Shown: positions 42,067-49,341 of the stretch, piece after piece
Position numbering within the stretch: position 1 is the first letter of the stretch
Layout of the letters: each line of letters opens with the position of its first letter
Assembly (NCBI GenBank): GCA_031395645.1
Contig: JANNJM010000078.1
Location: forward strand, 25,259-89,258
Reading direction: 5' to 3'
Length of the DNA stretch: 64,000 nt
Source: SHZI01 sp031395645
Lineage (GTDB): Bacteria; Pseudomonadota; Gammaproteobacteria; Steroidobacterales; GCA-2729495
Position numbers and translations under genes: made by a program
Notes under the pieces: generated by a model
What the model saw: only the letters and a program-made list of their open reading frames with translations
What the model was told of the DNA's origin: nothing
Databases searched by the model: none

Positions 42067-44649
42067 ATGACGGAACAGGAACGAATGCTCGGCCTGACTT
42101 CCGCGGCAGCCGCAGCCCGGCTGAAACTGGACGGGCACAACGAGCTGCCAGTAACCGAGGGCCGGGGATTCCTCCGCATCCTGGCTGAAGTGCTGCGCCA
42201 GCCGATGTTCGCGCTACTGCTCGGCGGGGGTGTGGTGTATCTGCTGCTGGGCGACAGGCTGGAAGCCCTGCTTCTGCTGCTGTTCGCCTCATTGTCCGTC
42301 ACCATCACCATCGTCCAGGAGTCACGTAGCGAGCGGGTGCTGGAGGCCCTGCGCAATCTTGCGAGTCCGCGTGCGATGGTGGTTCGTGACGGCAAGAGAG
42401 TGCACATAGCGGGCAGGGACGTGGTGTATGACGACCTCCTGGTGATTTCGGAGGGCGACCGGGTGGCGGCGGATGCCACGCTGGTTTCCTCGGAAGACCT
42501 CTTGCTCGATGAGTCACTTCTGACAGGGGAATCTGTGCCGGTCCGCAAGCTGGCCGGTAAACCAGTCGCGAATACTGGCGTTGCCAGCGCTGTGCCGAAG
42601 CCTGGCGGTGATGACTTGCCGCATATTTTTGCCGGCACGCTGGTCGTTCGCGGCAGCGGTCTTGCGCTGGTGCATGCCACGGGCAGCCGCAGCGAGATGG
42701 GCATGATCGGGCACGCCCTCCACACCATCGAAACGGAACAACCCCACCTCCAGCTGCAATTGCGCGCGCTGGTGCGGGCGTTTGCAATCTTCGGCGCCGT
42801 CGCGGGTGGGCTGACGGTCCTGCTCTTCGGTCTGCTCCGCGGGTCCTGGCTTGAGGCCATGCTGGGCGGCATCGCGCTCGGCATGTCCCTGCTGCCCGAA
42901 GAGTTTCCACTCGTCATGGCCGTGTTCATGGCCATGGGCGCCTGGCGCATCTCCCAGGCCCGGGTGCTGACGCGCCGCGCGGCTGCCATCGAGACACTCG
43001 GTGCGACGACCGTGTTGTGCACCGACAAAACCGGGACCCTCACCGAGAATCGCATGACGGTCGTGTCGCTGGTCAGTGACAACTCCCGCTGGGATCAGGG
43101 CGGAGCCGCAGCGCTGGCTGGTAGTCCACTGGAAGCCCTGAAGGTTGCCTTGCTGGCGTGTCCGCGTGAGCCTACCGATCCCATGGACATCGCCGTGCAC
43201 ACGCTCGCCGGGACACAACACGGTCTGGTCCCGTCCCTCCCCGCTGGCCAGACGCTCCTGCGTGCCTACGGCCTCCGGCCGGACCTGCCAGCGGTGACGC
43301 AGGTCTACGCCGGCGGAGGCACCGCGACGGGCTATGCCAAGGGAGCGTTCGAGGCGATCGCAGAGCTCTGTCGACTGCCCGCTGACGCGGTGGCCCCCAT
43401 TCGCGAAGTCGTGGATGGCCTGGCACGGGATGGCGTGCGCGTGCTGGGCCTGGCCACGGCTCCGGATATCGGCAGCGGCAGTGCGGCCGATCTGCCCGAT
43501 TCACCGCGCGGCCTGACCTTTCAGTTTGCCGGCCTGATCGGCTTTGCAGACCCGCTGCGGGCGAACGTGCCTGGCGCCGTTGCCGAATGCCGGTCCGCAG
43601 GCATCCGGGTGGTGATGATCACGGGCGACTATCCGGAAACGGCCCGCGCGATTGCAGGTCGGGCAGGCATCGACGCAGACCAGGTTCTCACTGGGGACGA
43701 AATCGAAGCGTTGTCGGATGAACGGCTCGCGATTCTGGTGAAATCCACGTGCATCTTCGCGCGGATCAGGCCAAACCAGAAACTGAGAATCGTCCAGAGC
43801 CTCAAGGCCAACGGCGAAATCGTTGCCATGACGGGCGATGGCGTGAACGACGCGCCGGCGATCAAGGCAGCGCACATCGGCATTGCCATGGGCGGGCGCG
43901 GCACCGATGTCGCGCGCGAAGCGTCGTCTATCGTGCTGCTCGACGATGATTTTGGTTCGATCGTGAAAACGATCCGGCTGGGGCGGCGCATTTACGACAA
44001 CCTGCGAAAGGCCATCGAATACATCGTCGCCGTGCACATCCCGATTGCCGGGCTGGCGCTGCTGCCGCTCCTCCTGGGCCTGCCACTCATGCTCACGCCG
44101 ATCCTCATTGCCTTTCTGGAGATGGTCATTGATCCGGCCTGTTCGGTAGTCTTTGAAGCCGAAGGCGAGGAAAACGACGTGATGCTCCGGCCCCCGCGGG
44201 ACTCCGGCAGCGCCCTGCTGTTGCCAAGGCGGGTACTGTGGGCAGTCCTTCAGGGGGTCACCGTGCTCGCGATCCTGGGGGGTGTGTTCATCAGCGCGGC
44301 GGGCCTCGGCATGCCTCCGCCGGAGTTGCGGGCACTGGTCTTCACGTCCCTCGTGCTGACGAACATGGGGCTCATCCTGGTCAATCGCTCCTTCAGCTCG
44401 TCTGTCCTGGGTGCCTTCCTGCGCCCCAACCGGTCCCTCTGGATTCTGCTCGGGAGCGTGACCCTGGTGCTTGCCATGGCGGTCTATTGGCCGCCGGCGA
44501 GAGACTTGTTTGGTTTTGGTCGCCTGCATTGGGATGATCTCGCCGTCTGCGCCGTGGCTGGCGCGGCCGGCTTGCTGGTCCTGGAAGGAATCAAGTCCAG
44601 GTGGTTCCGGATCAGCAGCCGCGTGGGCGTACCGCCAGAGGGTAGGTAG
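42067..44649 (+). CDS. Cation-transporting P-type ATPase
   Basis: 860 residues. Contains the P-type ATPase signatures: LLTGESVPV in the actuator domain, phosphorylated Asp320 in CTDKTGTLTENRMT, and the hinge TGDGVNDAPAIKAAHIGIAMG. Ten membrane helices can be placed with four before and six after the catalytic loops, as in P2-type (Ca2+/Na+-like) pumps. The nucleotide-binding domain is shortened compared with SERCA-type enzymes. The transported ion is not decided by the sequence seen here; calcium or another divalent or monovalent cation is possible. Part of the MBL/cytochrome/USP operon. Confidence 0.92.
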   Translation: MTEQERMLGLTSAAAAARLKLDGHNELPVTEGRGFLRILAEVLRQPMFALLLGGGVVYLLLGDRLEALLLLLFASLSVTITIVQESRSERVLEALRNLASPRAMVVRDGKRVHIAGRDVVYDDLLVISEGDRVAADATLVSSEDLLLDESLLTGESVPVRKLAGKPVANTGVASAVPKPGGDDLPHIFAGTLVVRGSGLALVHATGSRSEMGMIGHALHTIETEQPHLQLQLRALVRAFAIFGAVAGGLTVLLFGLLRGSWLEAMLGGIALGMSLLPEEFPLVMAVFMAMGAWRISQARVLTRRAAAIETLGATTVLCTDKTGTLTENRMTVVSLVSDNSRWDQGGAAALAGSPLEALKVALLACPREPTDPMDIAVHTLAGTQHGLVPSLPAGQTLLRAYGLRPDLPAVTQVYAGGGTATGYAKGAFEAIAELCRLPADAVAPIREVVDGLARDGVRVLGLATAPDIGSGSAADLPDSPRGLTFQFAGLIGFADPLRANVPGAVAECRSAGIRVVMITGDYPETARAIAGRAGIDADQVLTGDEIEALSDERLAILVKSTCIFARIRPNQKLRIVQSLKANGEIVAMTGDGVNDAPAIKAAHIGIAMGGRGTDVAREASSIVLLDDDFGSIVKTIRLGRRIYDNLRKAIEYIVAVHIPIAGLALLPLLLGLPLMLTPILIAFLEMVIDPACSVVFEAEGEENDVMLRPPRDSGSALLLPRRVLWAVLQGVTVLAILGGVFISAAGLGMPPPELRALVFTSLVLTNMGLILVNRSFSSSVLGAFLRPNRSLWILLGSVTLVLAMAVYWPPARDLFGFGRLHWDDLAVCAVAGAAGLLVLEGIKSRWFRISSRVGVPPEGR

Positions 44650-44703
44650 TTCCCCGGATTCTTGCGGGAGGGCAATGGGAACTATCGTCGGAAGATGGTG
44701 ACC

Positions 44704-45111
44704 ATGGCCCGCACTGTCCTTCTCCTCGCCGCGCTGCTCTCAGCCCCCGCCGCATTGCAGGCCAGCGACCTGCAACCATTCCTGGACTACAACGGTGACC
44801 AGCTGTTCCAGCGCTTCTGTGCCAGCTGCCATGGCAAATCGGGTTATGGCGACGGTCCGGTGGCCCCTTCCATCAAGGTGCTGATTCCGGATCTCACCCA
44901 GCTGTCAAAGCGCGCCAGTGGACAGTTCCCGGCGGATCGCGTGCGGGAAATCATCGACGGGCGGGCCGTCCTGCCGGCGCATGGCACGCGGCCGATGCCG
45001 GTCTGGGGCTACGAACTCGAGGCGCAGGCGCCGCCGGAGCAGTCCGGCCGGGCAGTCGCCCAGGGCCTGATTGACCGGCTGGTCGATCATCTCAGGTCCA
45101 TCCAGAGGTAG
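44704..45111 (+). CDS. Small monohaem cytochrome c
   Basis: 135 residues from the ATG about 9 nt after GGAAG; an ATG three codons upstream is also possible. Signal peptide ending LQASD, then one haem site CASCHGKSG with the flanking GDGPVAPS, and a later methionine (RPMPVWG) as axial ligand. Fold and spacing are those of class I cytochromes c. Follows the P-type ATPase by about 55 nt and overlaps the universal stress gene region closely (8 nt apart), so likely one transcription unit. Electron partner unknown. Confidence 0.9.
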   Translation: MARTVLLLAALLSAPAALQASDLQPFLDYNGDQLFQRFCASCHGKSGYGDGPVAPSIKVLIPDLTQLSKRASGQFPADRVREIIDGRAVLPAHGTRPMPVWGYELEAQAPPEQSGRAVAQGLIDRLVDHLRSIQR

Positions 45112-45118
45112 CGCGGCT

Positions 45119-46006
45119 ATGCCATCCAGTCCCTGGCGCTCCATTGCGGTGGTCGTCGACCCGCTCCAGAAGGCTCATCCGGCGCTGCAGAAGGCCGCCG
45201 CTCTGGCCAGCCGGTGCGGCGCCCGCCTGACGCTGCTGAATACCTTCGTGCTGCCTCAGCCGATGGCCGACGTGGCGCGGATCTCGGCGGGGGAAATTAT
45301 TGACGCCGCGCTCCGCGACCGGCGCCGCAAACTCGAACAACTGGCCACTACGCTGCGCCGGCGCGGCTTGCAGGTGCGCTGCGTGGTGGAATGGGACCAT
45401 CCCGAGCACGAGGCCGTGGTCCGCTACGTACTGGCAGCGCGCCCGGACCTGCTTGTCGCAGAGACCAGCCACCACAACCGGCTGGTCCGCTGGATTCTGT
45501 CGAACACTGACTGGGAGTTGATCCGCAGTTGTCCCTGCCCGCTGTGGCTCGTGCGCGGTGGCGTGCTGCCAAAAAAGCCGAGCGTGCTGGTGGCTGTCGA
45601 TCCGGGGCATCTGCAGGCGCGTCGCTCCCGCCTCGACTCGCGACTGCTCGCGGCGGCCCGGACGCTGGTCGGGAACATCGGCGGCACGATCAGCATCATC
45701 CATGCCGACGACCCCAGGGACAGCCTGATTGACGCGGTGGAACGCCTCGCCAGCCGGTCTGGTGTACTGCCCGCCAATCGCTACGTTTTGCCCGGCGAGG
45801 CCACCCGCGTCTTGCCGGAAGCGGTGGGGCTCGTGGGAGCCGACATCCTGCTGCTCGGTGCCGTGTCACGCAGCCGCCTGCACCAGCCCTTCATCGGCAC
45901 GACTGCCGAACGGGTGATCGACCGGGTGGAGTGCGACGTGTTTGTCGTCAAGCCGGTGGGTTTCCGGTCCCCCGTCTCCCGGAAGCGTCCACGCCTGCCG
46001 GTCTGA
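45119..46006 (+). CDS. Tandem universal stress protein (UspA family)
   Basis: 295 residues comprising two Usp domains in tandem. The first (about 6-150) has the IAVVVDPLQKAHPAL opening and the D-L-L-V-A-E-T-S segment; the second (about 160-290) has VLVAVDPGHL and the nucleotide-binding-like loop ADILLLGAVSRSRLHQPFIGTTAERVI with VFVVKP at the end. Tandem USPs respond to starvation, oxygen limitation and other stress. It closes the group of phosphoketolase, MBL-fold and ATPase genes. The ATG was chosen over an upstream start that would overlap the cytochrome gene. Confidence 0.9.
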   Translation: MPSSPWRSIAVVVDPLQKAHPALQKAAALASRCGARLTLLNTFVLPQPMADVARISAGEIIDAALRDRRRKLEQLATTLRRRGLQVRCVVEWDHPEHEAVVRYVLAARPDLLVAETSHHNRLVRWILSNTDWELIRSCPCPLWLVRGGVLPKKPSVLVAVDPGHLQARRSRLDSRLLAAARTLVGNIGGTISIIHADDPRDSLIDAVERLASRSGVLPANRYVLPGEATRVLPEAVGLVGADILLLGAVSRSRLHQPFIGTTAERVIDRVECDVFVVKPVGFRSPVSRKRPRLPV

Positions 46007-46042
46007 ACTTGAGTCTGGGTATCGTTGCGAATATTCGTCGCC

Positions 46043-46582
46043 CTACTGAAGCATTCGCACTGTTGATAGGGGCGCATACCTGAACTTCATCGCCGGCACG
46101 TTCCAGATGAGCGCCCGGTCACAGAAGTTCTCGGTAGCAAAATCGGCGGCGGGCTTCTTCCCGCACCGCTCCGCAGATACCGTCAACCAGAGCTTCGCCG
46201 CCGGCCCCGTGCCTTCGATGGCCGCGCCGTAGACATAGTCACTGAAGGCCTCCGTGGCGCCGCCGATCCCGTCGCCAACATAGACGGCTATGCCTTTCTC
46301 GCGATCGCCATAGATACTGGCCGCGCCATCACAATTAGCCGAACCGGCATCGACGACGAAGTCCTCCTTGCCATCAGCGTTGAGATCGACACGCTTGACG
46401 ACATCGCCAGTCAGCGGTTTGCCACCCACCTCGCGGCAGGTGTCGTCCAGGGATTTCAAGCTGGCCGCCACGATCGTGGGCAGCCTGGACCGTACGGCGG
46501 GTTTTTCGGAAGGAGTCGCCGCATGACCAATTGCGGCGGCGCCCGCGTAGCAGACGGCACACACAACGAGAACTGGGCGCAT
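46043..46582 (-). CDS. Secreted protein with EF-hand-like loop, unknown function
   Basis: 179 residues. Signal peptide ending IGHAA (about residue 21). The mature part carries DLNADGKEDFVVDAGSANC, an acidic loop of the type seen in FG-GAP or EF-hand calcium sites, and four Cys that may pair as disulfides. The sequence resembles small secreted proteins with a DxNxDGxxD loop found next to unrelated genes; no named family. The ATG giving MRPVLVV was used rather than an upstream start. Confidence 0.68.
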   Translation of the reverse strand: MRPVLVVCAVCYAGAAAIGHAATPSEKPAVRSRLPTIVAASLKSLDDTCREVGGKPLTGDVVKRVDLNADGKEDFVVDAGSANCDGAASIYGDREKGIAVYVGDGIGGATEAFSDYVYGAAIEGTGPAAKLWLTVSAERCGKKPAADFATENFCDRALIWNVPAMKFRYAPLSTVRMLQ

Positions 46583-46758
46583 TGGTGTCTTCTCCCCGCA
46601 ACCTGGACCGAGGCTACGCCCGCACCCCGTGGGGGTCAAACAACAGCCCATTCAGTCGGGAATGCCCTTGCACCAGGCAAAGGTCTGCGGCCCGGCACAA
46701 CACGCCCACAACTCAGGCCCGGCCTTTGCAATTCCAACTCAAACTGGCAGCGCCGTCG

Positions 46759-47193
46759 TCACTCAGCGCCTCCGGCACCCTCGATGAGGGACTTCAAGCG
46801 CTGTTCGATCTCCCGCGCTACGCGCAACATCGCCTTGATGAGCTGTTCGTCGACGTCCACCTCCCCTTCGTACTCGGCCAGGTTGCGCTTACGGTGGGCC
46901 TGATCCAGCACTCGCCACTGTTCATTCGGCAGCTCAATCGTGTGCTGGAGGCACTGGAACACCAGGTATCGGGATTCAGATCGGTAGCCGCGCAGTCGCA
47001 ACGCGGCGAGCGCCAGGGCATGAGCGGCGTTGTAGCCAAGATCAAAACGGCTCTCAAGGCTCAAGTCGGACCGCTCCGCATCTGCCAGGCGGCTCTGGCC
47101 CGATCGAAGCAGGCCTTCTAGTTCGGATTTCGCTGGCCGCTCCATCTTGAGCTTACCGATCCGGACCAGATTATCGAGCTCACGCTGCGACAT
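46759..47193 (-). CDS. HEPN-domain protein, partner of nucleotidyltransferase
   Basis: 144 residues, all-helical, with the LESRFDLGYNAAHALALAALRLRGYR segment and the end HRKRNLAEYEGEVDVDEQ. This is the HEPN fold, frequently paired with MNT-type nucleotidyltransferases in toxin-antitoxin modules where the HEPN is the RNase toxin. The classical R-x4-6-H catalytic motif is not evident: the equivalent site reads HRKRN, so activity may differ or be lost. Overlaps the nucleotidyltransferase gene by 14 bp, so the two are co-translated. Confidence 0.8.
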   Translation of the reverse strand: MSQRELDNLVRIGKLKMERPAKSELEGLLRSGQSRLADAERSDLSLESRFDLGYNAAHALALAALRLRGYRSESRYLVFQCLQHTIELPNEQWRVLDQAHRKRNLAEYEGEVDVDEQLIKAMLRVAREIEQRLKSLIEGAGGAE

Positions 47194-47836
47194 TTTCGCT
47201 CCCGATCAGGACGAGGTGCTCGCCCCCCAGCACACGGTTCAGGAAAGCGTTGCCGGCGGCGCGCCGGCTTTCAAACTCGGCCTTTGTGTAGAGCGTAGGA
47301 CTGATTTTGCGATCGAGTCGGGACTCCACCGGGGCGAGGGCGGAGTAGAGCGATTCCAGCGTCATGTCGTCGGCAACGAGCAGGAGATCGATGTCGCTGC
47401 TCGCTGTATCCGTGCCTTTCACCATGGAGCCATAGATAAGCGCGAGGTCGATACGATCCGCGAGCGGTGCCAACGCCTGTCGGATCGGTTCAACCATGGC
47501 GATGGTTTTTCGCACCAGGGCGCGCAGCTCCTCGAACACCGGGCAATCGGGGTTTGCCTGATAATGCTTCTGCTTGCCGACACGGCGGACCGTGACCAAG
47601 CCACTGGAGGCGAGCCGTCTGAGTTCCCGTTGCACGGCCCCGGAGCCGGAACCGGTGAGCTCGATCAGCTCGCTGGCGAAGAAGCTGCGCAGCGGCTGGC
47701 CGAACAAAAGCGCCAGCACGCGCTGCTGGGTCGTCGTGAATAGCGCATCCGCCAGGTTGGTGGACGCATCGCCGCGGCCAGCGGCCGCCTTGCGACGGGT
47801 CGGACGTGAGGAACGCGCGACAGTTAAGTTACCCAT
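47180..47836 (-). CDS. wHTH-nucleotidyltransferase (MNT), HEPN partner
   Basis: About 218 residues. N-terminal winged helix of ArsR-like type (ALFTTTQQRVLALLFGQPLR ... GAVQRELRRLASSGLVTV) followed by a minimal nucleotidyltransferase domain with GSMVKGTDTASSDIDLLLV, giving the Gly-Ser and D-x-D catalytic residues. Such MNT proteins add AMP to and inactivate their HEPN partners. Start uncertain: the frame opens with TTG at 47872 and has further ATGs at 47866, 47848 and 47845, but these codons lie in an operator-like palindrome array, so the ATG at 47836 was preferred. The HTH would allow autoregulation at that array. Confidence 0.78.
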   Translation of the reverse strand: MGNLTVARSSRPTRRKAAAGRGDASTNLADALFTTTQQRVLALLFGQPLRSFFASELIELTGSGSGAVQRELRRLASSGLVTVRRVGKQKHYQANPDCPVFEELRALVRKTIAMVEPIRQALAPLADRIDLALIYGSMVKGTDTASSDIDLLLVADDMTLESLYSALAPVESRLDRKISPTLYTKAEFESRRAAGNAFLNRVLGGEHLVLIGSENVAA

Positions 47837-47839
47837 TTC

Positions 47840-47867
47840 GGGCATCATAATGCCCGTTTTGGGCATT
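47840..47867. promoter_or_regulatory. Palindromic operator array of the HEPN/MNT module
   Basis: Two overlapping inverted repeats share a half-site: GGGCAT-CATA-ATGCCC at 47840-47855 and AATGCCC-GTTTT-GGGCATT at 47849-47867. Together they give three GGGCAT-type half-sites just before the preferred MNT start. The wHTH domain of MNT is a natural ligand, so this is probably the autoregulatory operator. Confidence 0.65.
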
Positions 47868-48008
47868 TTCAACCCGATGATTCCGTTCCCAGTATCGGTG
47901 AGGACTGCTTACCCCCCCCCGCCGGCCTCAAGTCGGGCCGCAGAGTGCTGCTGGACAAGCCCGAGCGCGCCCGAAGGGCGGGCGCGAGGGTAATCAGAAG
48001 ACTCAGTC

Positions 48009-48209
48009 ATGTCCGAAACAATCCTTCGTCTTCCGGCGGTAAAGGCCCGGATTGGCCTGGCCCGCTCGTCGATCTACCACCTCGTTGCTCAAGGCAGGTT
48101 CCCCCGGCCGATAGCCCTGGGCTCACGGTCCGTGGGCTGGCTCGAGAGCGAGGTCGATGAATGGCTGGCTGCCCAGGTGGCGAGATCGAGGCAGCCACAG
48201 AAGCGGTAA
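48009..48209 (+). CDS. AlpA-like phage-type regulator
   Basis: 66 residues with the AlpA pattern: ILRLPAVKARIGLARSSIYHLVAQGRFPRPIALG, then VGWLESEVDEWL. AlpA-type proteins are winged-helix excisionase-like regulators of prophages and integrative islands. It reads toward tRNA-Met with no integrase in the window. The module it belongs to is therefore only a fragment or a very small island. Confidence 0.88.
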   Translation: MSETILRLPAVKARIGLARSSIYHLVAQGRFPRPIALGSRSVGWLESEVDEWLAAQVARSRQPQKR

Positions 48210-48249
48210 GCGCGAACTCCGGGTCCGGAGCATTCGCACCGGGCAGCTC

Positions 48250-48432
48250 ATGACTCAGAAGGACGATCGGCGGACTTACGTCACCGCCGAGGAGCAGAAC
48301 CTGAAGATGATCCGCCAGCTGGCGGATACCCAGCCGAACCTAGGCACCGATATCGACAATCCGATTCAGCGTTTCACAGGCCAGCGCATACGACTCCTCT
48401 GGCACCTTCTTCTAGATGGTGGTGATGGGTAG
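48250..48432 (+). CDS. Small protein beside tRNA-Met, unknown function
   Basis: 60-residue hydrophilic protein starting MTQKDDRRTYVTAEEQ. The last few codons run into the antisense strand of the tRNA-Met 3' end, and the stop TAG is at 48430-48432 inside the tRNA. The reading frame may be the terminal debris of an element that integrated at the tRNA end. No family recognised; could also be non-coding. Confidence 0.4.
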   Translation: MTQKDDRRTYVTAEEQNLKMIRQLADTQPNLGTDIDNPIQRFTGQRIRLLWHLLLDGGDG

Positions 48433-48493
48433 AGTTGAACTACCGACCTCAGCATTATGAGTGCCGCGCTCTAACCAACTGAGCTACATCACC
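48417..48493 (-). tRNA. tRNA-Met (CAT)
   Basis: 77-nt cloverleaf with encoded CCA. Acceptor stem GGTGATG/CATCACC with discriminator A; D arm GCTCAGTTGGTTAGAGC; anticodon loop CTCATAA giving CAT; T arm GGTAG-TTCAACT-CTACC. D and anticodon arms resemble E. coli elongator tRNA-Met. The T loop TTCAACT deviates from the usual TTCGAAT. The 3' end adjoins the AlpA-like gene region, a typical integration site. Confidence 0.93.
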
Positions 48494-48546
48494 ACGCGGG
48501 GGGCGCATTGTCTGGGGCGGGGCGCTGGGGTGTCAAGAAATGGCCG

Positions 48547-48614
48547 GTAGGAGCGACTGTAGGAGCGGCTTCAGCCGCGACTCATTGAGGGTCGCGCCTG
48601 AAAGCGCTCCTACA
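48547..48614. repeat. REP-like hairpin element
   Basis: Contains GTAGGAGCG at 48547, then TGTAGGAGCGGCTTCAG paired with the reverse complement GCGCTCCTACA at 48604-48614, arms separated by GTCGCGCCTGAA-type text. The same family recurs at 57384-57413 and 63952-64000. It lies at the 3' end of the SDR gene, whose stop codon falls inside the right arm. Confidence 0.75.
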
Positions 48615-49293
48615 GGTCTGCCGGGACGAGCGGATCGCCGTGGATATCAATGGCTTTGCCGCGGTCTACGGCGGCGAAGACGCGGCCGACGGACTTCGGG
48701 CTCCTGAGCGCCTGGTAGACCACGTCGCCAAGGTCGGTGCGATTGATATAGCCCACCACGAACGGGCTCTCGACGAGGATCGGGCCGCCTTTGCCCGGCC
48801 GCATCGTCATGCCGCCGGAGCGCACGATGGTCCACGCCATTGGTGTGGCGCGCAGCTGCTTCTCGGCCCAGTCTTTCGCGCGGATCGACTTGCCAGCAAA
48901 CGCCTTTACGAAGGGGTCCAGTACCACGGCGCTGTCGCCGCAGCCGATCGACGTCGTCAGCACGAAGCGCGGGACGCCCGCGGCGTGGGCGGCGTCGATC
49001 ACGTTGATGTTGCCCTGGCTGTTCTGCTGCGGTGTGCCGCCGATGAAGCACACCACCTCGAAATCCGTGGCATCGCGACCCGCAAATACGGCGTCTGCGT
49101 CTTCCCGCCGGGCCGGATTGGCCAGCGCCACTTCGGTACCGAGGCGCTCCAGCAGGCCACGATCACGTTCGCGTCGGATCACTGCAAGAACAGACCGCCC
49201 GTCCCTGCGGGCCAGCTGTGCCAGCCGGTAACCCGTATCGTTTTCGGCACCGAACACGACCAGCGTGGCCGGGTTGCTTTCCTGGGCGGTCAC
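48610..49293 (-). CDS. Atypical SDR NAD(P)-binding protein
   Basis: 227 residues of the NmrA/atypical short-chain dehydrogenase type. The N-terminal dinucleotide site reads LVVFGAENDTGYRLAQLA; later FVLTTSIGCGDS and KDWAEKQLRATPMAWTIVRSGGM follow the NAD(P)-binding epimerase-like family, with a Lys in place of the classical Tyr-x3-Lys pair. GTG start 48 bp from the divergent patatin gene. Substrate unknown; several family members act as redox sensors rather than enzymes. Confidence 0.82.
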   Translation of the reverse strand: MTAQESNPATLVVFGAENDTGYRLAQLARRDGRSVLAVIRRERDRGLLERLGTEVALANPARREDADAVFAGRDATDFEVVCFIGGTPQQNSQGNINVIDAAHAAGVPRFVLTTSIGCGDSAVVLDPFVKAFAGKSIRAKDWAEKQLRATPMAWTIVRSGGMTMRPGKGGPILVESPFVVGYINRTDLGDVVYQALRSPKSVGRVFAAVDRGKAIDIHGDPLVPADL

Positions 49294-49341
49294 CTGGGCA
49301 TACTGGCAGAGACCCGAATGCCCTGCCCAGGACTCGAGACC

